From Ligilactobacillus cholophilus (GTDB lineage: Bacteria > Bacillota > Bacilli > Lactobacillales > Lactobacillaceae): DNA of 64,000 nucleotides. The DNA is taken from assembly GCF_030389495.1 (NCBI RefSeq), contig NZ_CP127832.1, positions 62,001 to 126,000 of the forward strand, given 5' to 3'. The notes under the pieces are model-generated. The model made no database searches, was not told the DNA's origin, and was given only the letters and a program-made list of their open reading frames with translations. The position numbers were made by a program, and so were the translations under genes. Below, piece by piece: positions 10,282 through 18,524 of this stretch (within the stretch, counting starts at the first letter, position 1; every line of letters starts with the position of its first letter).

Positions 10282-11550
10282 ATGAAAAAAATGATAGTTA
10301 AGGGAGAGCAACGCCTTCGCGGTGAAGTTACAATTGGCGGAGCTAAAAATAGTACAGTGGCTTTAATACCAGCTGCTATTTTAGCTGATACTCCTGTAAA
10401 GTTTGATTCTGTACCTGAGATTTTAGATGTACATAACTTAATGTTGATTTTAGAAGCAATGAATGTAAAATCACATTTTGAAAATGGAAAATTAGAGATT
10501 GACCCAACTAATATTAAAAATTCCCCATTGCCAGGTGGTGCAATTCGGAGTTTACGCGCATCATATTATTTCATGGGTGCACTATTAGGAAAATTTGGAG
10601 AGGCAACAGTTGGTTTCCCAGGAGGAGATAATATCGGACCTCGCCCAATTGACCAACATATTAAGGGATTTAAAGCATTAGGGGCACATGTTGAAGAACA
10701 AGAAAATGCAGTTAAAATTACTACAGGTCCAGATGGGTTACATGGATCTAGAGTCTTTTTTGATATGGTTTCAGTTGGTGCAACAATTAATGTTTTACTT
10801 GCAGCTGTCAAAGCAAAAGGAACAACAATCATGGAAAATGTTGCTAAAGAACCTGAAATTATTGATTTAGCTACATTTTTGAATAATATGGGAGCACATA
10901 TTCGTGGTGCGGGAACAGATGAGATTAGAATTGAGGGTGTTGAAACATTAAAATCTACTAATACTCATACAATTATTCCTGATCGAATTGAAGCCGGAAC
11001 TTATTTGTCATTTGCAGCAGCAAATGGTGATGGTGTGTTAATTAAAAATGTTATTACAGAACATTTAGATCCATTTATTGCTAAGTTACGCGAAATGGGT
11101 GTAACAATGGAAATTAATGAAGATAGCATTTATATCCCAGGAAATGATGATTTAAAACCTGTAACTGTTAAAACTTCACCATTCCCAGGTTTTGCAACTG
11201 ATTTACAACAACCAATCACGCCATTGTTGATGTGTGCAGAAGGAACAAGTAAAATCATTGAAACAATTTATCCTAAGCGCATTAAACATATTTCAGAAAT
11301 GCAACGAATGGGTGCAGATATTTCATGTGAAGATGGAGTATTTACAATTAAACATTCAGATCATTTAGTAGGAGCAACAGTTGATGCGGGAGAAATTCGT
11401 GCTGGGGTTGCTTTATTAGGTCTTGGATTAATGGCAAACGGTACTACTGTAATTAATAATGCAGATAACATTTTGCGTGGTTACGATAGAATTGTTGAAA
11501 AAATGAATGAGTTATCAGTTGAAATTGAACTGTTAACAGTTGCTGAATAA
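10282..11550 (+). CDS. murA: UDP-GlcNAc 1-carboxyvinyltransferase, with Asp in place of the active-site Cys
   Basis: MurA transfers enolpyruvate from PEP to UDP-GlcNAc, the first committed step of peptidoglycan synthesis. The 422-residue product is full length and shows the family stretches [26 protein letters not shown] and KEPEIIDLA. The PEP-loop reads [14 protein letters not shown]: residue 116 is Asp where most MurA proteins have Cys (E. coli Cys115), the target of fosfomycin. The Cys-to-Asp form is known to be active and fosfomycin-insensitive in other bacteria. The rho start codon lies 17 bp after its stop. The [11 protein letters not shown] version resembles the MurA2/MurZ paralogue group. 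Confidence 0.96.
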   Translation: MKKMIVKGEQRLRGEVTIGGAKNSTVALIPAAILADTPVKFDSVPEILDVHNLMLILEAMNVKSHFENGKLEIDPTNIKNSPLPGGAIRSLRASYYFMGALLGKFGEATVGFPGGDNIGPRPIDQHIKGFKALGAHVEEQENAVKITTGPDGLHGSRVFFDMVSVGATINVLLAAVKAKGTTIMENVAKEPEIIDLATFLNNMGAHIRGAGTDEIRIEGVETLKSTNTHTIIPDRIEAGTYLSFAAANGDGVLIKNVITEHLDPFIAKLREMGVTMEINEDSIYIPGNDDLKPVTVKTSPFPGFATDLQQPITPLLMCAEGTSKIIETIYPKRIKHISEMQRMGADISCEDGVFTIKHSDHLVGATVDAGEIRAGVALLGLGLMANGTTVINNADNILRGYDRIVEKMNELSVEIELLTVAE

Positions 11551-11566
11551 GGATGTCGATAGAATA

Positions 11567-12892
11567 ATGGAGAAAAAAACGGAAAAAAATAAAGACAATA
11601 AAACTGAAGATTTGCAAGGTGAAAAAGATGCGATAACTTTAAAAAACCTTGAAAAAATGACATTACGTGAAATTTATGAATATGCTCGAAAGTATAAGAT
11701 TCCATATTATAGTCAAATGAATAAAAAAGAACTTGCAATGGCAGTAGTGCGAGCTCAAGCAGAAAAGCAAGGATATTTTTATATGGAAGGCGTTTTAGAA
11801 ATTATTTCACGTGATTCATACGGCTTTTTACGTCCTATCAATTATGGACCTTCAAAGGAAGATATCTATATTTCTGTCAGCCAAATTAGTAAATTTGGAT
11901 TAAGAAATGGTGATTTAGTTGCAGGATTGGCACGCTCTCCACGACATGGTGAACAGAATTATGGAATGATGCGTATTGATTCAGTAAATGGAAAATCACC
12001 TCAAGAAGCTAAAAGTCGTCCGCATTTTCCTGCATTAACTCCAATTTATCCAGATAAACAAATTAAGTTAGAAACAACAACTAAAAACATCTCAACACGA
12101 ATAATTGATATGTTTGCTCCAATTGGATTTGGCCAACGTGGATTAATTGTTGCTCCTCCTAATGCGGGAAAAACTAGTTTATTAAAAGCAATCGCTGGAG
12201 GTGTTTCTCAAAATTATCCGGATGCGAAATTAATGCTACTATTAATCGATGAACGTCCAGAAGAAGTTACTGATTTAGAAAGAACCGTAGATGGCGAAGT
12301 AATATATTCAACATTTGATCAACGTCCAGAAAATCATATCAGGGTTGCTGAATTAGTTTTGGAACGTGCAATGCGTCTTGTTGAAGATAAGCAAGATGTG
12401 GTAATTTTACTTGATTCTTTGACTCGATTGGCAAGAGCATATAACTTGGTTGAAACACCAAGTGGAAGAACCTTATCTGGTGGGGTGGATCCTGCTGCAT
12501 TGTACAAACCTAAAAAGTTCTTTGGTGCAGCACGAAACGTTGAAGAAGGCGGAAGTCTTACAATTTTAGCAACCGCATTGATTGATACTGGAAGTCGAAT
12601 GGACGATGTAATTTATGAGGAATTTAAGGGAACTGGAAATCAAGAATTGCAATTAAATCGTACATTAGCTGAAAGAAGAATTTTCCCTGCAATTGATCTT
12701 GATAAATCTGTTACTAGAAGAGAAGATTTATTATTACCTACTGAAATGCGAAACGCTATTTGGAAGTTAAGACGTGAATTAATGACTAATGATTTAACAC
12801 AGGATACAGCAGAAGTGTTAGGCATGTTGCGTCATACAAAGGATAATGAAGAGTTTATTGCAGAAATTAACAAAATTAAGTCAATTAGGTAA
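11567..12892 (+). CDS. rho: transcription termination factor Rho
   Basis: Rho is the hexameric RNA-dependent ATPase that terminates transcription. The 441-residue protein has an N-terminal Rho_N helical segment (about 27-65), a cold-shock-like RNA-binding domain ([20 protein letters not shown], 84-103), a Walker A at 196-204 (APPNAGKTS), [12 protein letters not shown] and the [12 protein letters not shown] secondary RNA-binding loop. The Lys usually found just before AGKT is Asn here. ATG 11567 is chosen; its AAGGA site lies about 14 bp upstream at the murA stop, slightly far. murA-rho-rpmE2 is the standard lactobacillar order. Confidence 0.96.
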   Translation: MEKKTEKNKDNKTEDLQGEKDAITLKNLEKMTLREIYEYARKYKIPYYSQMNKKELAMAVVRAQAEKQGYFYMEGVLEIISRDSYGFLRPINYGPSKEDIYISVSQISKFGLRNGDLVAGLARSPRHGEQNYGMMRIDSVNGKSPQEAKSRPHFPALTPIYPDKQIKLETTTKNISTRIIDMFAPIGFGQRGLIVAPPNAGKTSLLKAIAGGVSQNYPDAKLMLLLIDERPEEVTDLERTVDGEVIYSTFDQRPENHIRVAELVLERAMRLVEDKQDVVILLDSLTRLARAYNLVETPSGRTLSGGVDPAALYKPKKFFGAARNVEEGGSLTILATALIDTGSRMDDVIYEEFKGTGNQELQLNRTLAERRIFPAIDLDKSVTRREDLLLPTEMRNAIWKLRRELMTNDLTQDTAEVLGMLRHTKDNEEFIAEINKIKSIR

Positions 12893-12960
12893 TTAAAAAT
12901 AATATTGCATGCATAATTATTTCATGTTATCATGATATCTGTTATACAACATGAATTTAA

Positions 12961-12985
12961 CTCTGGCTCAGCAAATGAACCAGGG
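12961..12985 (+). promoter_or_regulatory. leader hairpin before rpmE2
   Basis: CTGG-TCA and TGA-CCAG arms around a GCAAA loop form a hairpin a few bases before the AAAGGAG ribosome-binding site of rpmE2. L31 mRNA leaders with autoregulatory hairpins are known in Firmicutes; whether this is one is inferred from position and shape. Confidence 0.45.
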
Positions 12986-13003
12986 CAAAGGAGCGAAATT
13001 AAA

Positions 13004-13255
13004 ATGAAACAAGGAATTCACCCAGATTACCATAAAGTTGTATTTATGGATTCATCAACAGGTTACAAGTTTTTATCTGGCTCAACAGCTACATCAAACG
13101 AAACTGTTGAATGGGAAGATGGTAACACATATCCATTAATCCGTGTTGAAATTTCAAGCGACTCACACCCATTCTACACAGGTAAACAAAAGTTTACACA
13201 AGCAGACGGTGTTGTCGATCGTTTCAACAAAAAATATGGCTTTACAAACAAATAA
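13004..13255 (+). CDS. rpmE2: 50S ribosomal protein L31, type B
   Basis: This 83-residue protein is the zinc-independent (C-minus) L31 paralogue: the Cys pairs of the zinc form are absent, while [17 protein letters not shown] and [14 protein letters not shown] are diagnostic. ATG 13004 is supported by AAAGGAG at 12988-12994; the longer frame from 12932 reads through the leader hairpin and is not used. It is followed by its own terminator. In B. subtilis the type B paralogue is Zur-controlled; no Zur box was noticed here and no type A copy is in the window. Confidence 0.95.
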   Translation: MKQGIHPDYHKVVFMDSSTGYKFLSGSTATSNETVEWEDGNTYPLIRVEISSDSHPFYTGKQKFTQADGVVDRFNKKYGFTNK

Positions 13256-13267
13256 AGGATATTTTTC

Positions 13268-13298
13268 AGACTGCAAATTATCAATTGCAGTCTTTTTT
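13268..13298 (+). terminator. terminator of rpmE2
   Basis: A 9-bp perfect stem (13268-13276 with 13285-13293) and an 8-nt loop are followed by a T run. Confidence 0.9.
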
Positions 13299-13370
13299 GT
13301 TATAAAATAAGATATAGGAATATTTATATATTCTATTTAATAATGATTTTATAGAAGGGAAGTTAGCGCT

Positions 13371-13685
13371 ATGTCAGTTAAAGAATTAACAGATAGTAAT
13401 TTTGAAGAAGAAACAGCTAATGGAATTACATTTACAGATTTTTGGGCAACTTGGTGTGGTCCATGTAGAATGCAAAGCCCTGTAATCGATGAATTAGCCA
13501 AGGAACTAGATGGCAAGGTTAAATTTACTAAGATGGATATCGATCAAAATCCTAATACTGCAACTGAATTAGGAATAATGTCAATTCCTACAATGGTTAT
13601 TAAAAAAGATGGCAAGATTGTGGATTCAATTGTTGGATATCATGATAAAGCACAATTAGAACAAATTATTAATCAATATCTTTAA
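13371..13685 (+). CDS. trxA: thioredoxin
   Basis: This 104-residue thioredoxin has the WCGPC active site (Cys29, Cys32), FTDFWAT before it and the cis-Pro loop SIPTMVI. It reduces disulfides in cytoplasmic proteins such as ribonucleotide reductase. ATG 13371 follows GAAGGGAAG. trxB follows after 14 bp with its own GAGGTG site, so reductant and reductase are co-expressed. Confidence 0.97.
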   Translation: MSVKELTDSNFEEETANGITFTDFWATWCGPCRMQSPVIDELAKELDGKVKFTKMDIDQNPNTATELGIMSIPTMVIKKDGKIVDSIVGYHDKAQLEQIINQYL

Positions 13686-13699
13686 TATGAGGTGTCACA

Positions 13700-14629
13700 A
13701 TGGCTGATAAATATGATGTAATTGTAATTGGTGCAGGGCCTGGCGGAATGACTGCAGCACTTTATGCTTCACGTGCAAATTTGAAGGTAGCAATGCTTGA
13801 TCGTGGAGTTTATGGAGGCCAAATGAATAATACTGCTGAAGTAGAAAATTACACTGGATTTAAATCTATTTTAGGTCCAGATTTGGCAGAAGAAATGTAT
13901 CAAAGTTCAATCCAATTTGGAGCAGATTTTGTTTATGGTAGTGTGCAAAAAATGACGGTTGATCAAGATAATATAAAACATGTTATTACTGATAGTGGTG
14001 AGTTAGAGGCACCAGCAGTAGTAATTGCAACGGGTTCCCAATATCGCAAATTACAAATTCCAGGTGAAGAAGAATATAGTGGTAAAGGTGTATCATATTG
14101 TGCAGTCTGTGATGGTGCATTTTACCGTAATAAAAAAGTTACAGTTGTTGGTGGTGGAGATTCTGCTGTCGAAGAAAGTGCATATTTGGCAAAATTAGTT
14201 GACCATGTAAACGTTGTTCATCGACGTGATCAATTACGTGCACAAAAAATTTTACAAGACCGTGCTTTTGCTAATGATAAAATTGGATTCACATGGAATA
14301 CAGTTGTAACAGAAATTGTGGGTGATGGCCAAAAAGTGACAGGTGTAATGACTCATAATAAAGATACAGGCAAGGATACATTGGTAGAGACAGATGGGAT
14401 TTTTATCTATATTGGAAATGTACCAATGACTGAACCATTTAAAGATTTAGGAATTACAAATGAGCAAGGTTGGATTATTACAGATGATCAAATGAAAACC
14501 TCAATTCCTGGGGTCTTTGCAGTAGGAGATGTACGTGATAAAAAATTACGACAAATTACTACAGCAGTAGGCGATGGGGGAATTGCAGGACAAGGAACAT
14601 TTGATTATTTAGAAAGTCTCAAGAATTAA
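13700..14629 (+). CDS. trxB: thioredoxin-disulfide reductase
   Basis: TrxB is an FAD- and NADPH-dependent reductase that recycles thioredoxin. The 309-residue protein has the FAD-binding GAGPGG at 11-16, the redox pair CAVC (Cys134, Cys137), a second nucleotide-binding GGGDSAVEES motif and the C-terminal FAD motif PGVFAVGDVRDK. Length is typical of the low-molecular-weight class. It is the second gene of a trxA-trxB operon. Confidence 0.97.
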   Translation: MADKYDVIVIGAGPGGMTAALYASRANLKVAMLDRGVYGGQMNNTAEVENYTGFKSILGPDLAEEMYQSSIQFGADFVYGSVQKMTVDQDNIKHVITDSGELEAPAVVIATGSQYRKLQIPGEEEYSGKGVSYCAVCDGAFYRNKKVTVVGGGDSAVEESAYLAKLVDHVNVVHRRDQLRAQKILQDRAFANDKIGFTWNTVVTEIVGDGQKVTGVMTHNKDTGKDTLVETDGIFIYIGNVPMTEPFKDLGITNEQGWIITDDQMKTSIPGVFAVGDVRDKKLRQITTAVGDGGIAGQGTFDYLESLKN

Positions 14630-14641
14630 TATAAAATACGG

Positions 14642-14690
14642 AAGTTAAATCCGAACAATCATTTTACATTGTTCGGATTTAACTTTTTAT
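14642..14690 (+). terminator. trxB terminator whose stem is two inverted PurBoxes
   Basis: An 18-bp perfect stem (14642-14659 with 14668-14685) and 8-nt loop are followed by T residues, so it is a strong terminator. Each arm also contains AAATCCGAACAAT (14647-14659 and, inverted, 14668-14680). This matches the PurR-binding PurBox consensus AWWWCCGAACWWT exactly. A purine permease gene lies just downstream. Confidence 0.88.
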
Positions 14691-14733
14691 TTTTTAAGTT
14701 TTTAATTAAAAAACGCTTTCTATAAATTTATTA

Positions 14734-14762
14734 TTTACAAACCTTAATCGATAATGTATATT
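14734..14762 (+). promoter_or_regulatory. promoter of the purine permease gene
   Basis: TTTACA at 14734-14739, a 17-bp spacer and TATATT at 14757-14762 fit a sigma-A promoter about 64 bp before the permease start. The PurBox pair lies roughly 85-125 bp upstream of the predicted start point. I saw no purine riboswitch in the leader. Confidence 0.5.
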
Positions 14763-14825
14763 TATCTTTGTAATTTACAATAATTCTTTAATTTAATGTT
14801 CGTGTTTACAAAGGAGTGTTTATCT

Positions 14826-16133
14826 TTGAAAGGTATTGCAAATTATTTTGAGTTTGATCGGTTACATACGAATTTTAAGCGTGAAATAATCGCTGGTTGT
14901 ACGACTTTCGTGTCGATGGCTTACATTTTGTTTGTTAATCCGACAATTTTAGGAGCTTCTGGCATGAATCAAGGAGCTGTATTTACAGCTACTGCATTAT
15001 CTGCTGCATTTGCTTGTTTAGTAATGGGATTATATGCTAAATATCCTTTTGCTTCAGCACCAAGTCTAGGTATTAACGCATTCTTTGCATATTCAGTATG
15101 TATTGAAATGCATATTCCTTGGCAAACTGCTTTAGCTGGTGTTTTTGTAGCATCAATTATTTTCTTATTACTTACAGTTTTAAAACTTCGTGAAACAATT
15201 ATTAATTCTATTCCAGTTGATTTGAAATATGCAATTTCAAGTGGTATTGGATTGTTTATCGCATTTGTTGGATTAAAAGACGGTGGTTTGATTGTTGCCG
15301 ATAAATCAACTTTAGTAGCTTTAGGAGATATTAAAGGTGTTGTATGGGTAACATTATTTGGATTATTAGTAACTGTAATCTTAATGTTATTAAATGTCCC
15401 AGGTGCAATCTTCATTGGAATGGTTGCAGGTGCAGTTTTTGGAATGTTCTCAGGATACATTTCAATGCCAAAGAGCTTTATTTCAAGTATTCCAAGTTTG
15501 GAACCTACATTTGGAGTTGCTCTTAGAAATATTGGTCATATAAATACAATGCAAATGTGGATTGTTGTCTTTACATTTTTATTGGTTACATTCTTTGATA
15601 CTACAGGAACATTAATTGGATTAGCTCAACAAGGTGGTTTTATGAAAGATAATAAGATGCCACGTGTTGGTAAAGCTTTGATGGCTGATTCAACAGGAAT
15701 GATGGTTGGTTCGGTTTTAGGAACATCACCAGTTAGTGCTTATATTGAATCTTCTGCTGGAATTGCAGTAGGTGGACGTTCAGGTTTCACAGTTGTCATA
15801 ACCGGATTATTATTCATTGTGGGAATGTTCTTCTCACCATTGTTAGCAGTAGCAACTTCACAAGTAACAGCACCAGCTTTAATTATTGTAGGTGTATTAA
15901 TGGCTCAAAATACAGCTAAAATCAATTGGAGTAAATTAGAAATTGCTATTCCTGCTTTCTTGATTTTAATTGGTATGCCTTTAACATATAGTATTGCAGA
16001 TGGATTAGCATTAGGATTTGTTGCTTATCCTATTACAATGATTGCTGCAAAGAAATGGAAAGACGTTCCATTATTAATGTATGTATTATTCTTTGTATTC
16101 ATTGCATACTTTGCAATTTTAGGCTTTAAATAA
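14826..16133 (+). CDS. NCS2-family purine permease (PbuG/AzgA type)
   Basis: This 435-residue membrane transporter belongs to the nucleobase:cation symporter 2 family, AzgA-like branch (adenine, guanine or hypoxanthine). It has about 12-14 hydrophobic segments and the signatures AGCTTFVSMAYILFVNP, SAPSLGINAFFAY, FFDTTGTLIGLAQQGG and GTSPVSAYIESSAGI. The TTG at 14826 is preferred because GGAG lies at 14813-14816; the ATG at 14796 precedes that site. The closest match in style is PbuG (hypoxanthine/guanine). PurR control is suggested by the upstream PurBoxes. Confidence 0.92.
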   Translation: MKGIANYFEFDRLHTNFKREIIAGCTTFVSMAYILFVNPTILGASGMNQGAVFTATALSAAFACLVMGLYAKYPFASAPSLGINAFFAYSVCIEMHIPWQTALAGVFVASIIFLLLTVLKLRETIINSIPVDLKYAISSGIGLFIAFVGLKDGGLIVADKSTLVALGDIKGVVWVTLFGLLVTVILMLLNVPGAIFIGMVAGAVFGMFSGYISMPKSFISSIPSLEPTFGVALRNIGHINTMQMWIVVFTFLLVTFFDTTGTLIGLAQQGGFMKDNKMPRVGKALMADSTGMMVGSVLGTSPVSAYIESSAGIAVGGRSGFTVVITGLLFIVGMFFSPLLAVATSQVTAPALIIVGVLMAQNTAKINWSKLEIAIPAFLILIGMPLTYSIADGLALGFVAYPITMIAAKKWKDVPLLMYVLFFVFIAYFAILGFK

Positions 16134-16221
16134 TTAGAAAGAATAATGAATAGATTATAGGATTTTAATATTTATTTTTATTTTAACTGCTTTTTTGTAT
16201 AATAGTGCTTGAGGTGTACTT

Positions 16222-16650
16222 ATGTTAAAGATTAAAAAAACAGTTAATCTTGATCAGGAATTGTATAAAGATGCTGTTTCAATTAGAGAACAAGTCTTCG
16301 TTAGTGAACAAGGTATCCCAATTGAATTAGAAATGCAGGGTGAAAATGGTCCTTGTTATTACGTAGGATATGTAAATGATGTTCCAGTTGCGACTGCTCG
16401 TGTTGTGCTTGATGGACAACAATGGATAATCCAACGAATGGCAGTATTACCAGATTGGAGAAATCGTCATTTTGGTTCAAAAATTATCGAAGCAATTGAA
16501 CATGATGCAAAAGAAAATCATGTAAATAAAATTACATTACATGCTCAAGACAATGCGGAAAAGTTTTATCAAAAACTAGGGTATAAAATACAAGGTGAGA
16601 GTTTTAATGAAGTTGAAATTCCTCATCATGTGATGACAAAAGAATTGTAA
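16222..16650 (+). CDS. GNAT-family N-acetyltransferase (ElaA/YjcF-like)
   Basis: This 142-residue acetyltransferase has the early IREQVFVSEQGIP segment typical of the ElaA/YjcF branch. Acetyl-CoA motif A (QRMAVLPDWRNRHFGSKII, with R-x-x-H-F-G in place of the usual Q/R-x-x-G-x-G/A) and a C-terminal AEKFYQKLGYK follow. The substrate is unknown. ATG 16222 follows GAGGTG. It is monocistronic between the permease and the lemA leader. Confidence 0.9.
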   Translation: MLKIKKTVNLDQELYKDAVSIREQVFVSEQGIPIELEMQGENGPCYYVGYVNDVPVATARVVLDGQQWIIQRMAVLPDWRNRHFGSKIIEAIEHDAKENHVNKITLHAQDNAEKFYQKLGYKIQGESFNEVEIPHHVMTKEL

Positions 16651-16675
16651 ATTTGATAATTACATGTTATTATAA

Positions 16676-16878
16676 CGCTATGCGATGAGTCGAGAATAGC
16701 CAATAGTATTTTTACTATCGTGTTGCGGCACAAGGCTAAATCGAATGGCACACATAAACTGCCGGATTGCAGCGTGTGATCTATTTTTAATGTGGATAAA
16801 AAATAGATTATTTTGATGTTAGTTATCAAAGTACCAACAAGAGGTGTGAGAACTAATTGTTCTCACACCTTATTTTAT
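16676..16878 (+). ncRNA. candidate structured leader RNA upstream of lemA-htpX, ending in a terminator
   Basis: This stretch has no gene but much nested pairing. A stem TAGCC/GGCTA (16697-16701 with 16734-16738), extended by TCGA/TCGA, encloses two hairpins (ATAGTA/TACTAT and GTG/CAC). A stem CACAC/GTGTG (16749-16753 with 16774-16778) encloses CTGC/GCAG. A long A/T hairpin follows at 16779-16808. It ends in a 12-bp terminator (16842-16853 with 16859-16870). GTGTGA at 16774 can alternatively pair with TCACAC at 16863 in the terminator, as in an attenuator or riboswitch. I cannot match it to a known class. Confidence 0.6.
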
Positions 16879-16896
16879 AATAGATGGAGTGGGAAA

Positions 16897-17451
16897 ATGA
16901 TTTTTATTATTTTAATAATTTTATTAGTTGTTATTATTGGTGGATATGTTATTTTATACAATAATTTGCAAACTGCAAAGGTTAATACAGAAGAGGCTTG
17001 GAGTCAAATTGATGTTCAGTTACAACGTAGAAATGACTTAATTCCTAATTTAGTAGAAGCCACTAAAGGATATGCTAAGCATGAACGTGAAACGTTTGAA
17101 GAAGTTGTTAAATTAAGAAATAAAATTATGACATTGCCTGCTGATGCACATCAAGAAAAAATGGAAATTTCTAACCAGTTAACAGATGCTTTAAAATCAA
17201 TTTTTGCACTTTCTGAAAATTATCCTGATTTAAAAGCTAGTCAACAATTTTCACAATTACAAGAAGAACTAACGAATACTGAAAATAAAATTGCATACTC
17301 ACGGCAACTATTTAATAGTTCTGCAGCAATTTTTAATAAAAAGTTGGTAGTCTTTCCATCAAATTTGGTGGCTAAATTTAGTCATTTAACTAAGATAGAT
17401 TATTTACAAGTCCCTCAAGATGTTAAAGATGTGCCACAAATTCATTTTTAG
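16897..17451 (+). CDS. lemA: LemA family protein
   Basis: LemA proteins have one N-terminal membrane helix and a long helical-bundle domain; their function is unresolved. The 184-residue product has the membrane helix at about 2-23, then the diagnostic ROW of NLQTAKVNTEEAWSQIDVQL, RRNDLIPNLVEATKGYAKHE and NKIAYSRQLFN. The N-terminus should face outside. ATG 16897 follows GGAGTGGG; the upstream frame from 16813 runs through the terminator hairpin and is rejected. It is paired with htpX 14 bp downstream, a common arrangement in lactobacilli and streptococci. Confidence 0.93.
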   Translation: MIFIILIILLVVIIGGYVILYNNLQTAKVNTEEAWSQIDVQLQRRNDLIPNLVEATKGYAKHERETFEEVVKLRNKIMTLPADAHQEKMEISNQLTDALKSIFALSENYPDLKASQQFSQLQEELTNTENKIAYSRQLFNSSAAIFNKKLVVFPSNLVAKFSHLTKIDYLQVPQDVKDVPQIHF

Positions 17452-17465
17452 AAGAAGGAATTTAG

Positions 17466-18350
17466 ATGCTTTATCAACAAATTGCCCGAAATAAGAGAAA
17501 AACGATTTATGTAATGATTGGTTTCTATATGTTAGTTGGATTAATGGGAGCAGCACTTGGCTATTTCTGTTATGGCAGACCTTCAGTTGGAATTGCGATA
17601 GCAATTGGAATTGGAATCTTCTATATGATTACAACATTGAGTCAATCGACACAGATTGTTATGAAAATGAATAATGCACATCAAGTTACGGAACAACAAG
17701 CCCCAGAACTATATCATGTTGTTGAAGATATGGCAATGGTGGCAAAAGTTCCAATGCCAGAGGTATATATTATTGATGATCCTAGTCCCAATGCATTTGC
17801 TACTGGACCTGATCCAGAACACGCAGCTGTTGCCGCTACTTCAGGTTTACTTCAACGATTAAATCGTGAAGAACTTGAAGGTGTTATGGGACATGAAATT
17901 AGCCATATTCGAAACTATGATATTAGATTGCAATCAACTGCTTTAGCATTAGTATCTGTAATTTCATATTTAGCTAATTTTAGTGTAAATTCTATTTTCT
18001 GGGGAAGAGTTAATCGTGATGATGATGAAAATAATAATTCAGCGATTATTGCGATGATTCTATCTCTTTTAACATTAATTTTAGGGCCACTTGCAGCATC
18101 GCTTGCACAAATGGCACTATCAAGAAATCGAGAATATTTGGCAGATGCTTCTGCAGTTGAACTTACTAGAAATCCGCAAGGCTTAATAAATGCACTAAAA
18201 AAGATTTCTAATAGTGAGCCAATGAAAAATGCTAATACAAGTAGCGCTTCATTGTATATTGCAGATCCATTCAAAAAAGATAATTGGGCACATTTATTCG
18301 ATACTCATCCTCCAATTGACCAAAGAATTAAACGGTTAGAAGAAATGTAG
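17466..18350 (+). CDS. htpX: membrane zinc metalloprotease HtpX
   Basis: HtpX is an M48-family membrane protease that degrades damaged membrane proteins. The 294-residue product has two N-terminal membrane helices (about 15-35 and 40-58), the zinc motif HEISH at 143-147 (His143, Glu144, His147), two further hydrophobic segments around 160-220 and the NREYLADA segment supplying the third zinc ligand Glu. It is co-transcribed with lemA and ends at a terminator, so both may be controlled by the upstream leader RNA. Confidence 0.95.
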   Translation: MLYQQIARNKRKTIYVMIGFYMLVGLMGAALGYFCYGRPSVGIAIAIGIGIFYMITTLSQSTQIVMKMNNAHQVTEQQAPELYHVVEDMAMVAKVPMPEVYIIDDPSPNAFATGPDPEHAAVAATSGLLQRLNREELEGVMGHEISHIRNYDIRLQSTALALVSVISYLANFSVNSIFWGRVNRDDDENNNSAIIAMILSLLTLILGPLAASLAQMALSRNREYLADASAVELTRNPQGLINALKKISNSEPMKNANTSSASLYIADPFKKDNWAHLFDTHPPIDQRIKRLEEM

Positions 18351-18363
18351 TATTTATTAAATG

Positions 18364-18424
18364 AAAAGATGCAAATGGATTATAAAGCTTTTTTTCGCTT
18401 TGACTTTCATTTGCATCTTTTTCA
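18364..18424 (+). terminator. terminator of lemA-htpX
   Basis: A 14-bp arm pair (18364-18377 with 18409-18422) around a roughly 30-nt loop that contains a smaller A/T hairpin is followed by T residues. Confidence 0.8.
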
Positions 18425-18524
18425 ATTTTGTAATATCGATGAAGAATATCTTGGAATGTGGTACAATTACATAGAATTATGTGCAGTTTTAGAAAACTTA
18501 TTACTGAAAGGAAGAGCAGATTTT

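Noticed and set aside
14690-14825. Possible purine riboswitch or CcpA cre site before the permease
   Set aside because: The conserved purine-aptamer loops are absent, and the AACGCTTTC match lacks the TG/CA ends of a cre site.
16676-16878. Idea that the lemA leader is 6S RNA or the Lacto-usp RNA
   Set aside because: The structure is branched rather than rod-like and no usp gene follows; the length is similar but that alone is not enough.
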